DNA of 64,000 nt from Chamaecrista fasciculata (taxonomy: Eukaryota > Streptophyta > Magnoliopsida > Fabales > Fabaceae), in the NCBI GenBank assembly GCA_003254925.1, contig QANZ01006149.1, positions 62,001 through 126,000 on the forward strand, written 5' to 3'. The notes below the pieces were generated by a model that did not search any database, was not told the DNA's origin, and saw nothing but the letters and a program-made list of their open reading frames with translations. The first letter of the stretch is position 1; the number at the start of each line of letters is the position of its first letter. The translations under genes and the position numbers were made by a program. Below are positions 35,687-46,974 of this stretch, in pieces.

Positions 35687-37821
35687 TCAGTGTTCTGGTG
35701 TGTCTGAACGGATAGCTGATAAAAAAAAAAAAAAAAAAACAATAAATGACTTTCATCAGGATATGTTGAACAAAGAAGTGAAGAACTAAATTAAGCTTGA
35801 TGGTAAGTAATTGAAAAACATTAATAGAAACAATCAAAGTGACTATTGAATCAAGGGAATATCGTCAGAAAGCAGCTTAGACCCTTTAAATATCTGTTAG
35901 AAAGAACAAGACATTGTTCTCACAGATAGGTCTTCTTGACTTGTTGCAGCAATGGTCAACACATATGTCCTTAATATGTTTAAAACAACTTACAAAATAT
36001 GATTATTATAGTGAACTGATTGATTATGTTTCTCCAAAGCTAGTTAAATACGAAATATACCACCCAAATATGTTATTTCCCTCTAGGCCTCTACCAACCA
36101 CAGAGGACTATAAGCATAAATAGAGCTCCAAGATTGCACAACAGGTTATGAACAAATTGAACTCTTGATCTTATTATTAGATTGAGGAAGTAGAGAGAGT
36201 GTTATCATACAGGGGAATGGGATATAGCAAGCAATTTCTAAGAAAAGGCATTCATCTCCTATTTTCACCCAGCCTAAGCACAAATGTTAATTGATGGTAC
36301 AATATAGTACTGTGCCGAAAAAAAAAACTGAAAAAAACATTGCATGCATGCATAACATCATGTTGGTTTGTCATTACTAATCTATTTCTGAAACATTTCC
36401 ACAGATATGTGTGGTGAAAACTTGTCTTCAAGTTGTTGTTATTCTCTTAATCACTCACCACATTTCATATACAAGTACTAATTGAGTTGAAGGCAACACG
36501 GCTAAATTAGGCAAATTAGCCTGTAATAGATGATAAGCATTAAGAGATCCTACATCACCTTTAGTGGGGCAAGAAAGTGAAAATCTCGATTTCCTTTCTT
36601 TTCTCTAGTGTCAGCAATTCCTAATTTTAGTGGCGGATATTATGTCAAGCAACCCAAACTGTCCTCAAATAGACCTTCATCATTTACTAGCTGACCTGCT
36701 CAATTCCCCTTCCCCTAATATGTATTCTCTCTTACCTGTGTCGTTATATTATATACACTCACCTCTTTCTTACTTAGCTCAAAAGGAGGGGAAATAAAAG
36801 CAAGCCATTAAGTATGTGCAAATTGATGTGCAATTTACAACACATGTATCATGATCATATCATAACAAGTTTTCTGAATCAAGAAACTGTCATAATAGTT
36901 TTATATTTAAAATGTGAAACATCACACAACACTTTCACGTTCATGATTGAAAGACAAGGGATGAGCTACGAGCAATAGCTTTAGGATATACTAAACAGCC
37001 AAAATTTCTCACCATCTTAACATACAATTTCTATAAAAAAAAAAAAGGCAAAGGTAATTTTTTAAAGCATGAACCTAGAGATAAGCAGTGAGGAGCAGGC
37101 AAAGGTCAACTTGTAATCCCTTAAAACCGCATAGGCAATCTTGACATTACTAAATGCGTTTAGGAGCTTCAACAACATTAGAAATAACTGCTTCTATATA
37201 CGAGTGAAGATGGGAGTTGAATCAACTTTTTCTCTTCATTTCAAAAGGTAATAAAGAAAATTGTAAGAAAATTATTTTATATTCGTTAATCCTGGTTAGA
37301 TGCTTAAAGTCGTATTGCACTAGAAACAAGTAGTAAAAGTGGGCAATGTCAACAAATATCGCCACACCCGGCTTTCCTGACTGACTGACCATCGATCCGA
37401 TCCAATATAAATGAAGACAGAGAAACGCAACAAAACCTTTGAGCATAGATTTCATCAAAACAAGGCAACTGTCTTTTCTTGTCTTATGAGATTTCAAGTT
37501 AGAATAACCTTTCATACCTAAAGTCCCTCCCTTACATACGCAGGGACCAAGCAAGCAAGGGCTTAATAGTTAATACAAACAATCCTAGAACTGATATTAA
37601 TCAAGTGAAGAGATAGAAAAAGAGAGAGAGAGCATACTGGGTTTCTGAGGCTTGCCGTCGACCCATTTAGAGAGGGAAAAATGGACTTTCTCGCGAGAGA
37701 TGGATTCAGTCTTGAAAGGTTCTTTGAGGCAATTCCTGACAAGATTGGCGCATATGTTGGAGTAGCTGATGTATGTCATACCGGCCGATCTCCAAAACGG
37801 CACCGCTGCGTTCGACGCCAT
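35687..37821 (-). CDS. ATP synthase subunit epsilon, mitochondrial, copy B
   Basis: Tandem paralogue of copy A, with the same role in the F1 central stalk. Exon 1 is 37638-37821 and exon 2 is 35687-35715 (29 bases), with splice junctions at the same positions as copy A and a 1.9-kb intron. The product is 70 residues and differs from copy A at Leu/Ile41, Ala/Ser42 and Ala/Gly56. Copy B's Gly in WVDGKPQKP is, as I recall, the usual plant residue. A (CTT)n tract lies immediately upstream (37830-37870), so an in-frame ATG at 37917 would read through it as a lysine run before MASN. I treat MASN as the start. A Site II motif, TGGGCC, lies at 37951-37956. The frame is intact and probably expressed. 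Confidence 0.92.
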
Positions 37822-37829
37822 CGTTCTCT

Positions 37830-37870
37830 GCTTCTTCTTCTTCTTCTTCTTCTTCTTCTTCTTCTTCTTC
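37830..37870 (+). repeat. (CTT)n microsatellite in a 5' leader
   Basis: About 13 CTT units just upstream of the start codon of the epsilon gene copy B. The corresponding part of copy A is a short, interrupted CTTCTT stretch, so the tract expanded after duplication. Confidence 0.9.
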
Positions 37871-38076
37871 TCTACTGAGTCTGATGAATGGTGATGCACA
37901 CGCACTGACGCACACAAATTACGCGAATATGGTGGATCTCTTACCGGGCTTGGGCCTTCTTTCTTCTTTCATTTTATTAAAAAAAAAAAGTCTTTACCAA
38001 AAACATAATATGTTGTCTTTCGTTGTGGAGCATGATTTGTTGATTTTTTTTTTGTTAAAATGTAGTTGAAATTCTT

Positions 38077-38365
38077 AAGTTAATCCCGTAAAAAAAAAAT
38101 TCTTTAAGATAAACTCGTGCAGGTCACGTGCATGGTCAACAATATGAAATTAAGTCTCCTAAACTCAGATTTTACGATATAGCCTTAAAAAAAATACGAG
38201 ATCCTCTACCTCCAAATACGTACTGAATCATGTTTTTTTAAGCTAAATCGTGTTTTTTGGAGGTTGAATCTTAAAATCTGAGTTTAGGATTGTGGATTTC
38301 GTGTTTTTGACCATGCATATGACCTGCGCGTGTTTTTTTTATGTCAAGATGTAACGAAAAAAAGA
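38077..38365. repeat. Inverted repeat, probable MITE remnant
   Basis: CTAAACTCAGATTTTA (near 38160) and its inverse around 38270, plus GCAGGTCACGTGCATGGTCA and its near-inverse around 38310-38330, form a hairpin of about 290 bp. No target duplication is clear. Confidence 0.5.
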
Positions 38366-38462
38366 ATTTTGGGTACCAAAATGCTAACAGCGAATAGAAC
38401 AGGGTACCAAAGTAAAATTGGTTCATACTCATACCTCCAGGTACCAAAGTGTAATTTACCTT
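38360..38462. mobile_element. Family C element fragment
   Basis: Ends GGTACCAAAGTGTAATTTACC and carries three GGTACCAAA units, as in 6361-6483 and in the arms of 40687-42205. Only one arm is present, directly before the large MULE. Confidence 0.45.
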
Positions 38463-38472
38463 AAAAAAAAAA

Positions 38473-39909
38473 GGCTTAAGTGCACTTTTGGTCCCAATAC
38501 TATGACTAAGGTTTCAATTTGGTCCCATAACTATTTTTGTTGCAGATTTGGTCCCAAACCTTCGCAAAAAGTTTCACCGTTAGTCCCCTGGTCGCTTCCG
38601 TCCAATTTTCGCCGTTAAATGTGACGTGGCAGTCTGACTGGGATGCTGACGTGGCAAAATCAAATGAGATGGACTAAATTAGGATCAATATGTAACATTT
38701 CATAACTTCTCTGGACTGAACGCATAATTTNNNNNNNNNNNNNNNNNNNNNNNNNNNNNNNNNNNNNNNNNNNNNNNNNNNNNNNNNNNNNNNNNNNNNN
38801 NNNNNNNNNNNNNNNNNNNNNNNNNNNNNNNNNNNNNNNNNNNNNNNNNNNNNNNNNNNNNNNNNNNNNNNNNNNNNNNNNNNNNNNNNNNNNNNNNNNN
38901 NNNNNNNNNNNNNNNNNNNNNNNNNNNNNNNNNNNNNNNNNNNNNNNNNNNNNNNNNNNNNNNNNNNNNNNNNNNNNNNNNNNNNNNNNNNNNNNNNNNN
39001 NNNNNNNNNNNNNNNNNNNNNNNNNNNNNNNNNNNNNNNNNNNNNNNNNNNNNNNNNNNNNNNNNNNNNNNNNNNNNNNNNNNNNNNNNNNNNNNNNNNN
39101 NNNNNNNNNNNNNNNNNNNNNNNNNNNNNNNNNNNNNNNNNNNNNNNNNNNNNNNNNNNNNNNNNNNNNNNNNNNNNNNNNNNNNNNNNNNNNNNNNNNN
39201 NNNNNNNNNNNNNNNNNNNNNNNNNNNNNNNNNNNNNNNNNNNNNNNNNNNNNNNNNNNNNNNNNNNNNNNNNNNNNNNNNNNNNNNNNNNNNNNNNNNN
39301 NNNNNNNNNNNNNNNNNNNNNNNNNNNNNNNNNNNNNNNNNNNNNNNNNNNNNNNNNNNNNNNNNNNNNNNNNNNNNNNNNNNNNNNNNNNNNNNNNNNN
39401 NNNNNNNNNNNNNNNNNNNNNNNNNNNNNNNNNNNNNNNNNNNNNNNNNNNNNNNNNNNNNNNNNNNNNNNNNNNNNNNNNNNNNNNNNNNNNNNNNNNN
39501 NNNNNNNNNNNNNNNNNNNNNNNNNNNNNNNNNNNNNNNNNNNNNNNNNNNNNNNNNNNNNNNNNNNNNNNNNNNNNNNNNNNNNNNNNNNNNNNNNNNN
39601 NNNNNNNNNNNNNNNNNNNNNNNNNNNNNNNNNNNNNNNNNNNNNNNNNNNNNNNNNNNNNNNNNNNNCAGAGAAGTTATGAAATGTTACATATTGATCC
39701 TAACTTACTCCATCTCATTTGATTTTGCCACGTCAGCATCCCAGTCAGACTGCCACGTCACAATTAACGGCGAAAATTGGACGGAAGTGACCAGGGGACT
39801 AACGGTGAAACTTTTTGCGAAGGTTTGGGACCAAATCTGCAACAAAAATAGTTATGGGACCAAATTGAAACCTTAGTCATAGTATTGGGACCAAAAGTGC
39901 ACTTAAGCC
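38473..39909. mobile_element. Mutator-like element with long inverted arms around an assembly gap
   Basis: Starts GGCTTAAGTGCACTTTTGG and ends with its inverse, the same terminus as the small element at 5501-5871. The arms (38473 to about 38714 and about 39669-39909) are near-perfect inverted copies of roughly 240 bp. Poly-A of at least nine bases flanks both ends, so a 9-bp duplication is possible but not provable. Arms of this length are typical of MULEs. The gap could hide a transposase or captured sequence. Confidence 0.75.
38731..39668. other. Assembly gap (938 N)
   Basis: Unknown bases located exactly between the inverted arms of the Mutator-like element. The true length and content of the interior cannot be judged. 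Confidence 0.99.
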
Positions 39910-39951
39910 AAAAAAAAAAGTTGTGTGCTCTCTAAAATTAATAAAGCTTGA

Positions 39952-40554
39952 TTAATGTTTTGAAAATTAGACCGATGAGTAAATTGGAAAGACCTTCAAG
40001 TCACGAGTTAATTGGCTCAATCAGTTAAGTCAACAGTCAAATCAAATGACATCATAAATATATAAATAAAAAAATATAATCATTTTAAATAAAAGTAATG
40101 TATAATTAACAAAATATAATCATAAAATTTACATAACAATAACATATATTTGTAAATTTATAATTTAATTATTCTACACAAACAAAATATAAAAAGTCAC
40201 ATATTGGAGCGTTATCCTCTCACTTAAATTTTTGTCTACCAAAAACAAATATAAAAAGTCACAAAATGAACATTTATAAATAGATTAATAAATGTGAAAA
40301 AAAATTTCTTTATTTTAATAAATTTATAACATTTTATATTGGGTTTCATATTATATTTTAGTATTTGATTTATAAAACTAACAAAAGAAAAAGCCTAAAA
40401 AAGGGTTTTTTTTAAGGAAAAACTGTGACCCTATTAGTTTTTTAAAAATCATTCCAGGTCATAATTCAATCCAAGTCAACCTGATCCAAAACGATTCTAA
40501 CTAGTCCAGACCAAACCTTTTCATTCACGGATTAGGTCCAATTTTCATAACACT
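39952..40554. mobile_element. hAT-like MITE
   Basis: Left end TTAATGTTTTGAAAATTAGA and inverted right end AGTGTTATGAAAATTGGACC. The flanks AAGCTTGA (39944-39951) and AAGCTAGA (40555-40562) match at seven of eight bases. The interior is AT-rich with no open frame of note. Confidence 0.5.
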
Positions 40555-40686
40555 AAGCTAGACCAACAAAATAGTCAAGTATATAAAAGAACTATAGTTT
40601 TGTTTTATTAGACTCAAGTCATTGCATACGAGTTACAAGTAAACACGACTATAGTAATGACAGTGCCACTTCATTTAAAAATTAAA

Positions 40687-42205
40687 TGGTAAATTATATT
40701 TTGGTATTTTGTTATTTGATCATATTTCACTTTGATACCTGTGGTTCAAAAAGTGGTATTCCAGTATTTTGTGGTATTCTCTGTTAATATTTTGGTACCT
40801 TGAGCTTTAATTTCATTAGAAAACTAACGGAATTTGATATTGATGGGACTATTTCATAATTTTAATCAACTTTGGGAGGACAAAAGGCAATTTTGATACA
40901 AGAAAAAGAGGCTAAAATGACTAAAGCACTTATAAATATTTAAATATCTTTAAAACATTCTTTAAAAACACAAAATTCTAGGATATAATTTCTTGACAAA
41001 ATTTCTTTCGTTGAATTTGTTACAATGAGTAAATTCAAGATATGTAATTTATTTTTGAAAATTTTAAACACTAAGGACCCCTAATACTACTTTAATTTCT
41101 CCAAAATTACACTCTAAAATTCTAAAATCTCACACTAGACATGACGAAAGTTGTGGTGATTAAAGGATTTAGAGAAAAATAAGAAGTAGAGATTAGGGGT
41201 GTATACACTCCGATACTCAACCCAGGTTTCTTGGAGTGTATATACCCCTAATCTCCAAAATTACACTCTAAAATTCTAAGATCTCACACTAGACCAGGCC
41301 GAGTTCGTATATATATACACTCCGAGACTCAACCCAGGTTTCTCTTTTTTGTTTTAAACTAAATTTATCTTTATAAAAGAATAAGAGACACGAATCTTAG
41401 GGTATAAACGAACTCATCTCGGTCCATGTACACCCCCGCCCCCACCCCTAGCCTCTAATACTTCTCATTTATCTCTAAATCCTTCAAACACCGCAACATT
41501 CGTCATGTCTAGTGTGAGATCATAGAATTTTGGCGTGTAGTTTTGGAGGAATTAGAGTAGTATTAGGGGTCCTTAATATTTTATATAGACTTTTAAGCTA
41601 GTTTTATGCCAATATCAGGAGTTTTTAATTTAGAATTTTTAGAAATTAGCAAACTCAATAGTTTTAATTTTTAATTATTATATTTGAGATCTACATTTTT
41701 TTTTATAAACTTGTGATAAAAATTAAGAAACATGGACAAAAAAAAGAAGTAACTTAGACAAAAAGAAAGAAAGTGAGAGCAAACAAAGTTATAAATTTTC
41801 ACATAACTTCTTATTCTAATACTTTAATATAACACTTTGGAGTAAGAAAAAATAATTAATAGATCATAATGTTTCAAAAATAAATTGAACATCTAGAACC
41901 TATTTATTGCAACAAATCCAACGAAGTAAACTTTGTCAAGAAATTATATTTCTAGAATTTTGTGTTTTTAGTGATTGTTTTGAAGAGATTTAAATTTTTG
42001 TGTTCAAGTAATTCCAACCTTTTTTTCTTGTCCCCCAAAGTTGATTAAAATTATAAAATTACTCTATTATTTCTAAGTCTATTAGTTTTCTAACAGAATT
42101 AAAGTTCATAGTATTAAAGTATTAACAAAAAATACTACAAAGTATTAGAATACTACTTTTTGAATCATAAAGTCAAATCACAAGATAACAAGGTATAATT
42201 TACAC
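40687..42205. mobile_element. MULE-type palindromic element (family C) with a nested insertion
   Basis: Inverted arms several hundred bp long, starting TGGTAAATTATATTTTGG and, inverted, GTGTAAATTATACCTTG. AAAATTAAA flanks both ends (40678-40686 and 42206-42214), a perfect 9-bp duplication. Arm homology continues to the centre (CTAGACATGACGAAAG near 41133 and its near-inverse near 41494). A second element, 41194-41450, sits at the centre. Confidence 0.7.
41194..41450. mobile_element. Nested TAGGGGTGTATACA-type element
   Basis: Starts TAGGGGTGTATACACTCCG and ends GTACACCCCCGCCCCCACCCCTA-like, the TAGGGGTG terminus also seen at 431. The phrase CACTCCGA(G/T)ACTCAACCCAGG occurs twice inside. A piece of the host arm (CTCTAAAATTCTAAGATCTC) is duplicated within it near 41265, implying rearrangement. 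Confidence 0.45.
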
Positions 42206-42214
42206 AAAATTAAA

Positions 42215-42738
42215 ACAGAGGGGCATGTCGTGTAACCAAAATGATGGAGTGCTAGTCAAGTTCATTGATTTATAATGCAAATCAATATTCAATACTAACA
42301 CTATGTCAGTAATTAACCTCAACACTTTGACCAAGAACAATGATCTTCCAAGTTAGGAGTATTATAAGATCAATGGAGATGTTGAATAAAAACTGAAATG
42401 AATGGAAAAAGATCATGTGGGATTGGAGACTTAAAAATGATCAAAATAGTCCAAGGGACTTACCTTAGTTTGCTTAGTTTGTTGATGAGGGATCCTTGAT
42501 GGAAAGCCTGCAAAACAGATGTAGATGTGAATCTACTTTGATGTTTAAATAAAAGAGTATGAGTAAGAGAATGAGAGTCTAACTAATCTTGGATTATATA
42601 TGGTTTTTGTAAGAATATATATATGAGAGATGACTCAAGTGAAGAGAGAGAGAGGAAAAATCAAGATTATGTGTAGAATGGTTGAAGCGCTCACCCTCGA
42701 GATTGCAATGGGCAATCCGCAATCGTTCATCTCTAAGC
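42215..42738. other. Unassigned region
   Basis: AT-rich with a (GA)n patch near 42641-42654. The segment 42680-42750 reads as a weak leucine-rich pattern on the minus strand and as an open frame on the plus strand. Neither has enough context to call a gene. Confidence 0.4.
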
Positions 42739-42750
42739 CTATCAAGTTTA

Positions 42751-43369
42751 GAGATATTTCCAAAAGCAGCCAACCCTAAAATCTCTCACCAGCGAGAGAA
42801 AATTCTCTCTGTTGTGAGAGTTTTTTTAAGTGAAACTTTGGGTCGTCGCTGGCGACAGTGTTTTGGATCAGGGCTCCCACAACGGCGTTTTGTGGCGACG
42901 AATATGGACTAGGCATTCCACGACGGCTTCTGGCTTCCACAGCGGCTTCCTGGTTTGGTTCTAGTTTGGTCATGAATTTTGAGTGCTCTTCCATGACGTC
43001 GTTTTGTTTTATTATCTTATTATTGTTACTTTGAGTCTGTTTATGTCTTTTTCTTAGAACAACCATTGGGGTTGTCTGCCTTTCTGTTTGGAAGGGTTTG
43101 TCTCTTTTAGATGACTTTATTTATGTTTCCTGTTTTTTAGATGATTGTAGCTTTAGTTGGATCCCTAAATCCGCTAAATTGACAGTTGATTGTCTTGCCA
43201 ATTTGTCTAAAATGAGGATGGGTTGTAAACCCCCCCACCTTCGTCAGTTGATATCCTGTCTATCTTTGCTATTTATGATAGAGGGTGATTGACTATTTTT
43301 ACTTTGTTTTCGTGCATTGTGTTTGGCTTTGCTGTGCTTTTGAATGAATTATGTTTCAGGAAAAAAAAA
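42751..43369 (+). mobile_element. Short non-LTR retroelement, LINE deletion derivative
   Basis: CTATCAAGTTTA flanks both sides (42739-42750 and 43370-43381), and the right end is a run of nine A, the signature of target-primed reverse transcription. The 3' part encodes FSWIPKSAKLTVDCLANLSK, like the end of the RNase H domain of plant LINEs (normally N..AD.LA). The 5' part (AACCCTAAAATCTCTCACC...) is unrelated to that domain. At 619 bp it carries its own 3' tail but lacks most of the LINE. Confidence 0.7.
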
Positions 43370-43381
43370 CTATCAAGTTTA

Positions 43382-43716
43382 ATATTTTATATTTCAAATA
43401 GTATACTTATTAATATTTTTTTAAAAAAAGTTCAAATAATAATTATTTAAAAATATATTGTTTAATTTTTTAAAAGATTAAGTAGTTATTATTTGAATTT
43501 TTTAAAGACTAAACGAAATATCTCAATCTTTTAAAATTTAAATTGTTAACATAATAATTTTTGAAGAATTTAGTTAATTTACTCTAAAAATTTTTCAACC
43601 AAAAGTCTCATGGCCCTCAACTTTTAGAATTTTCAGACTGAAGTTCCGTAGAAGCAAAGGGCAATTATTTTTACACATGAATGGAATATTCGTTACTGGG
43701 ATTCGTAATTGAATTA
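43382..43716. other. AT-rich spacer, nothing recognised
   Basis: Short AT-rich stretch between the retroelement and the next MITE, without coding capacity or definable repeats. Confidence 0.6.
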
Positions 43717-43725
43717 AAGATCTTT

Positions 43726-44138
43726 CGTTAAAGTGTAAATTTAGTCCCATATCTTTTGTTCAATTCTCAATTTGATCTCATATATTTTTTTGTTGCACTT
43801 TGGGTCTCATATTTTTTGATCAGATCCCAATTTGGTTATACATATTTTTTTATGCAGATTTGTTCCCATATATTTGGGTTAATTGCATAATTGGTCCTAT
43901 ATCTTTAGGTCATGTTTATAAATAGTCTCATATCTTTACAAAAGAATCAACTAATGGTTGATTATTTTGTAAAGATATGAGACTAATTCTATAACTTGAC
44001 TAAAAGATTTGGGACAAAAAATGATATGAGACCAAAATTGAGATCTTTTGCAAAGATATAGGATCAAAAGTGCATCAAAGATAAAATAAGACCAAATTGA
44101 AAACTAAGTAAAAATATGAGACAAATTTGCATTTGTCC
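43726..44138. mobile_element. MULE-type foldback MITE with perfect 9-bp target duplication
   Basis: AAGATCTTT flanks both ends (43717-43725 and 44139-44147). Inverted arms carry TTTAGTCCCATATCTTT-like units and meet around TCAACTAATGGTTGATTA, so the entire 413 bp can fold. Non-coding. Confidence 0.7.
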
Positions 44139-44639
44139 AAGATCTTTTTTACCCAATCTTTTTAACTTTAAGGAATTTAATGCTCTTGAGTTAAACAGAA
44201 AGTCAATGTATGATATTAACTGCATAATTAATTATGGAAAATCCAAAAATAAAATAAAAGGTAACGAAATAAAGAAATTAAGAGAAAGTCGTAATCTGCA
44301 CTTTGTAGTTGGGAGTGACACTCAAATTCAATGCTGAAAAGTGAGAAGTGACAAACTACCCGCATTACACGCCTTAACAATTCGATGGTTTTATTTTACA
44401 TGTTGCCCCACTTTTTTTTTTGTTTTGTTTTTTTTTTAAATTATAAATTAATAAAAGTGAACAAATATCCTAAGATATCCATTGGCTATTGGCTATTGTG
44501 CAGGCGCACGTGCTTTTTGTCATTATCCCAATTAGAAGTTTTATAATTCACTCTCTCGCTCTTAGTCTGTAAATAAACAATTCCATATTTGAATTGTATC
44601 ATATATGCTCATAATAATTGAATTGTATCAAATGTGTTT

Positions 44640-45110
44640 GGATGGGTGTCAAGAGAAGAATGGAGAGGAGTGAAAGGGATAAAAGATTAAATATCGTTCT
44701 TTGGATGTTTTTTTAGGGAGGAGATGAATGGACAAGAGGTGCCTCCAAAGCACTCCTTGGCACCTAAAATCTGATTTTTGTTGGCACCCCAAATTGGGGG
44801 GCCAAGGATGAAGTAGACAACTTTAAAATTTTTTAAGACAATTATACCCACATGATTATTGATCTTTCTAAACCATAATATTATTTAGTACAAATTCAAG
44901 GATCAAAATGTATAAAATTATTTAAAATTTAGGGATACAATATTATTAATTTAGAAAGATTACCATGTGTTCATTCATTTTCTCACTAAAAAAACTCCCA
45001 ACCAACATATCTACTCAGTCCATTAATATCATCTTTACTCCACTCTATTAGTGTCCATTAATGTCTTCTCCTCACCATCCTCACTAAAACTCCCAAACAT
45101 AGCTAAAAAG
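44640..45110. mobile_element. Possible MITE with TGTTTGG ends
   Basis: GTGTTTGGATGGGTG at the left and, inverted, ATGTTTGGGAGTTTT at the right, followed by GAGAAG-rich stretches in both arms. Boundaries and target duplication are unclear. Confidence 0.3.
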
Positions 45111-46974
45111 TTGCATTCATCCATGTGGGGATTTGCCTATGATATCTAATTAAGATTTTCCTATAGCAAATTAATGTAATGTTCTATTTGATAAATATTT
45201 TCTTGATGAACACTTTACGTTAATTAAAGAACATTAAGAATTGAAAAAGTAATAACAAATAATAATTTTTTCTATCTATAGAATAATAGAATGAAAAAAA
45301 AAATGCAAAATAACATTATCTCCCTTTTCTTAAAATGTTATTCACATTTTAAGATCAATAAAATAATAAAGATGTTTTTTGTTCCTAGTTCCTACATAGA
45401 TGCTCTATGAGAGTTAATTCAATTTAAAATTTTAAAGTACTCAAATGTTATGCCTACGTCTCACTCAATTTTAGTTAATAGGCAATAACACTCTTGATAT
45501 ACCTCAATTTTATTCTTATAATATGGGATACAACTGAAATTCTAGATTTTTTATTCTTAAATTGACTTTATCATTTTTCTCTTTTCTTTATGTTTTATTG
45601 TCTCTCATAGAAAATTCAAAAAGTTGCTGATGAAAACTACACAACCGATTCACCAACTCATTCTCACAACTCGCCATCATCGTTTCGTTCACTTTTACTG
45701 GGTTGGTATCGCACTAATTGAGATTTAAGGATTTTTTAAAATTATGTTTTGGTTTTTGTCTAATAATTGAAGTCGAGAGCGTTTCTTTGGGGTTCCAATT
45801 TTTCTTTGAGTTTTTGGTCGATTTTTGAGAATGAAATTGGTGAGTGAGATAGGCAGTGAGCATCGACAAAGTTAAGAGAAGTAAACGAGTTGAAATCATG
45901 AGGAAATGTGTTTCAAGAATTGGTTTTGAACTGTAATTTTCATTTTTGATTTATGATATCGTCTACTTCCATCTTTGTTTTCATTTATAGGAAATATTCT
46001 TTGATTGGTTGTAATTTTTTAATTTTATCTCTGTTTGTGTGGTTGCATAATAGTGAAAAATAAAATGAGAGAGGTTTTTCGAGTTTTTCGGTTGCAAAAA
46101 CTTGTTTGTTAAAAATTAAAGATTTGTGTGAAAGAAAAATCTAACATATGATGATAACGGCCACATTTATCTCAAAATAAAAAAATGTCACATTAGTAAT
46201 CATTAACTTAGTTAGCTAACACATCAATTTTTTTTGTTAATTTTATTAACGAAGTTAGAGGATAAAGTACAATTATTTCAAATATGAAACATTGAAAATA
46301 CACTCGGAAAACAATTAAAATTGACCTTAGATTTTATAATACAAAGAGTCCTTATGTCTAGTTAATAATAAAGAACTCTGCAATTGATTTTGTGTGAGAT
46401 CCTCAGAGATAAGGACGTATGGCCCTCCTCCAATCAGTGCGTCTTTCTGACATCTAAGCACTGCAAGTGCCGCTAATTCGGAATGACTTTTGTGAAGAAT
46501 AAGCTTTTATGACTTGTGAAATATTAATAAATAGAAAGAAGTAGACTAAAAAAAATTGAAGATGAAATAATTAATTCTTTAAAATTCATATTTTATCTCT
46601 TTTAATTTTCATATTTTACACATTTCATAAAAATTTACACCTCATTCGATCTGGATCCACCCCAATTACTGAATAGACATTCTTTTTGGATCATTTAAAT
46701 TTGGGACCCCCTGTTTGTTCGATCAATAATTTGATTTCTCTCAATCTTTTATTTTCATTTTCATCATTGATCCTTGAATCAGATCTACCTTAATATTTTT
46801 ACTTCACTTTGATTAATAAAGTGAGAATCTTAAGATATATTTTATGACAAAAATATGGAATCCCATAGCCGATTGAGATGTTGAAGTTTGACCTCTCTTA
46901 AAATTACGCCCAATTTCATATTAAGGATGAAAATTAAAAGGAAAGGTAAAGTCCACTCAAGATTTTTAGCCGGC
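45111..46974. other. Intergenic AT-rich DNA with one small open frame
   Basis: No gene can be firmly supported over this stretch. The only frame with recognisable character is on the minus strand at 45714-45899 (61 codons): a hydrophobic N-terminus, MISTRLLLLTLSMLTAYLTH, followed by a basic, Asn/Lys/Ser-rich tail. It could be a small secreted peptide or chance. Other frames are shorter or featureless. Confidence 0.35.

Larger units (their letters stand above)
35386..37976. repeat. Tandem duplication unit B
   Basis: Direct repeat of unit A (30335-34690) without its two internal insertions. It has its own block (about 37290-37505) not matched in A. Intron sequence remains alignable across most of the unit, so the duplication is moderately recent. 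Confidence 0.8.

Noticed and set aside
37222-37554. 110-codon minus-strand frame in unit B
   Set aside because: Lies in the intron of the ATP synthase epsilon gene, is not conserved in unit A and has no family likeness.
42680-42750. Leucine-rich repeat (NBS-LRR-like) fragment on the minus strand
   Set aside because: Only about 20 residues fit the pattern, with no neighbouring repeats or domain, and the plus strand is equally open.
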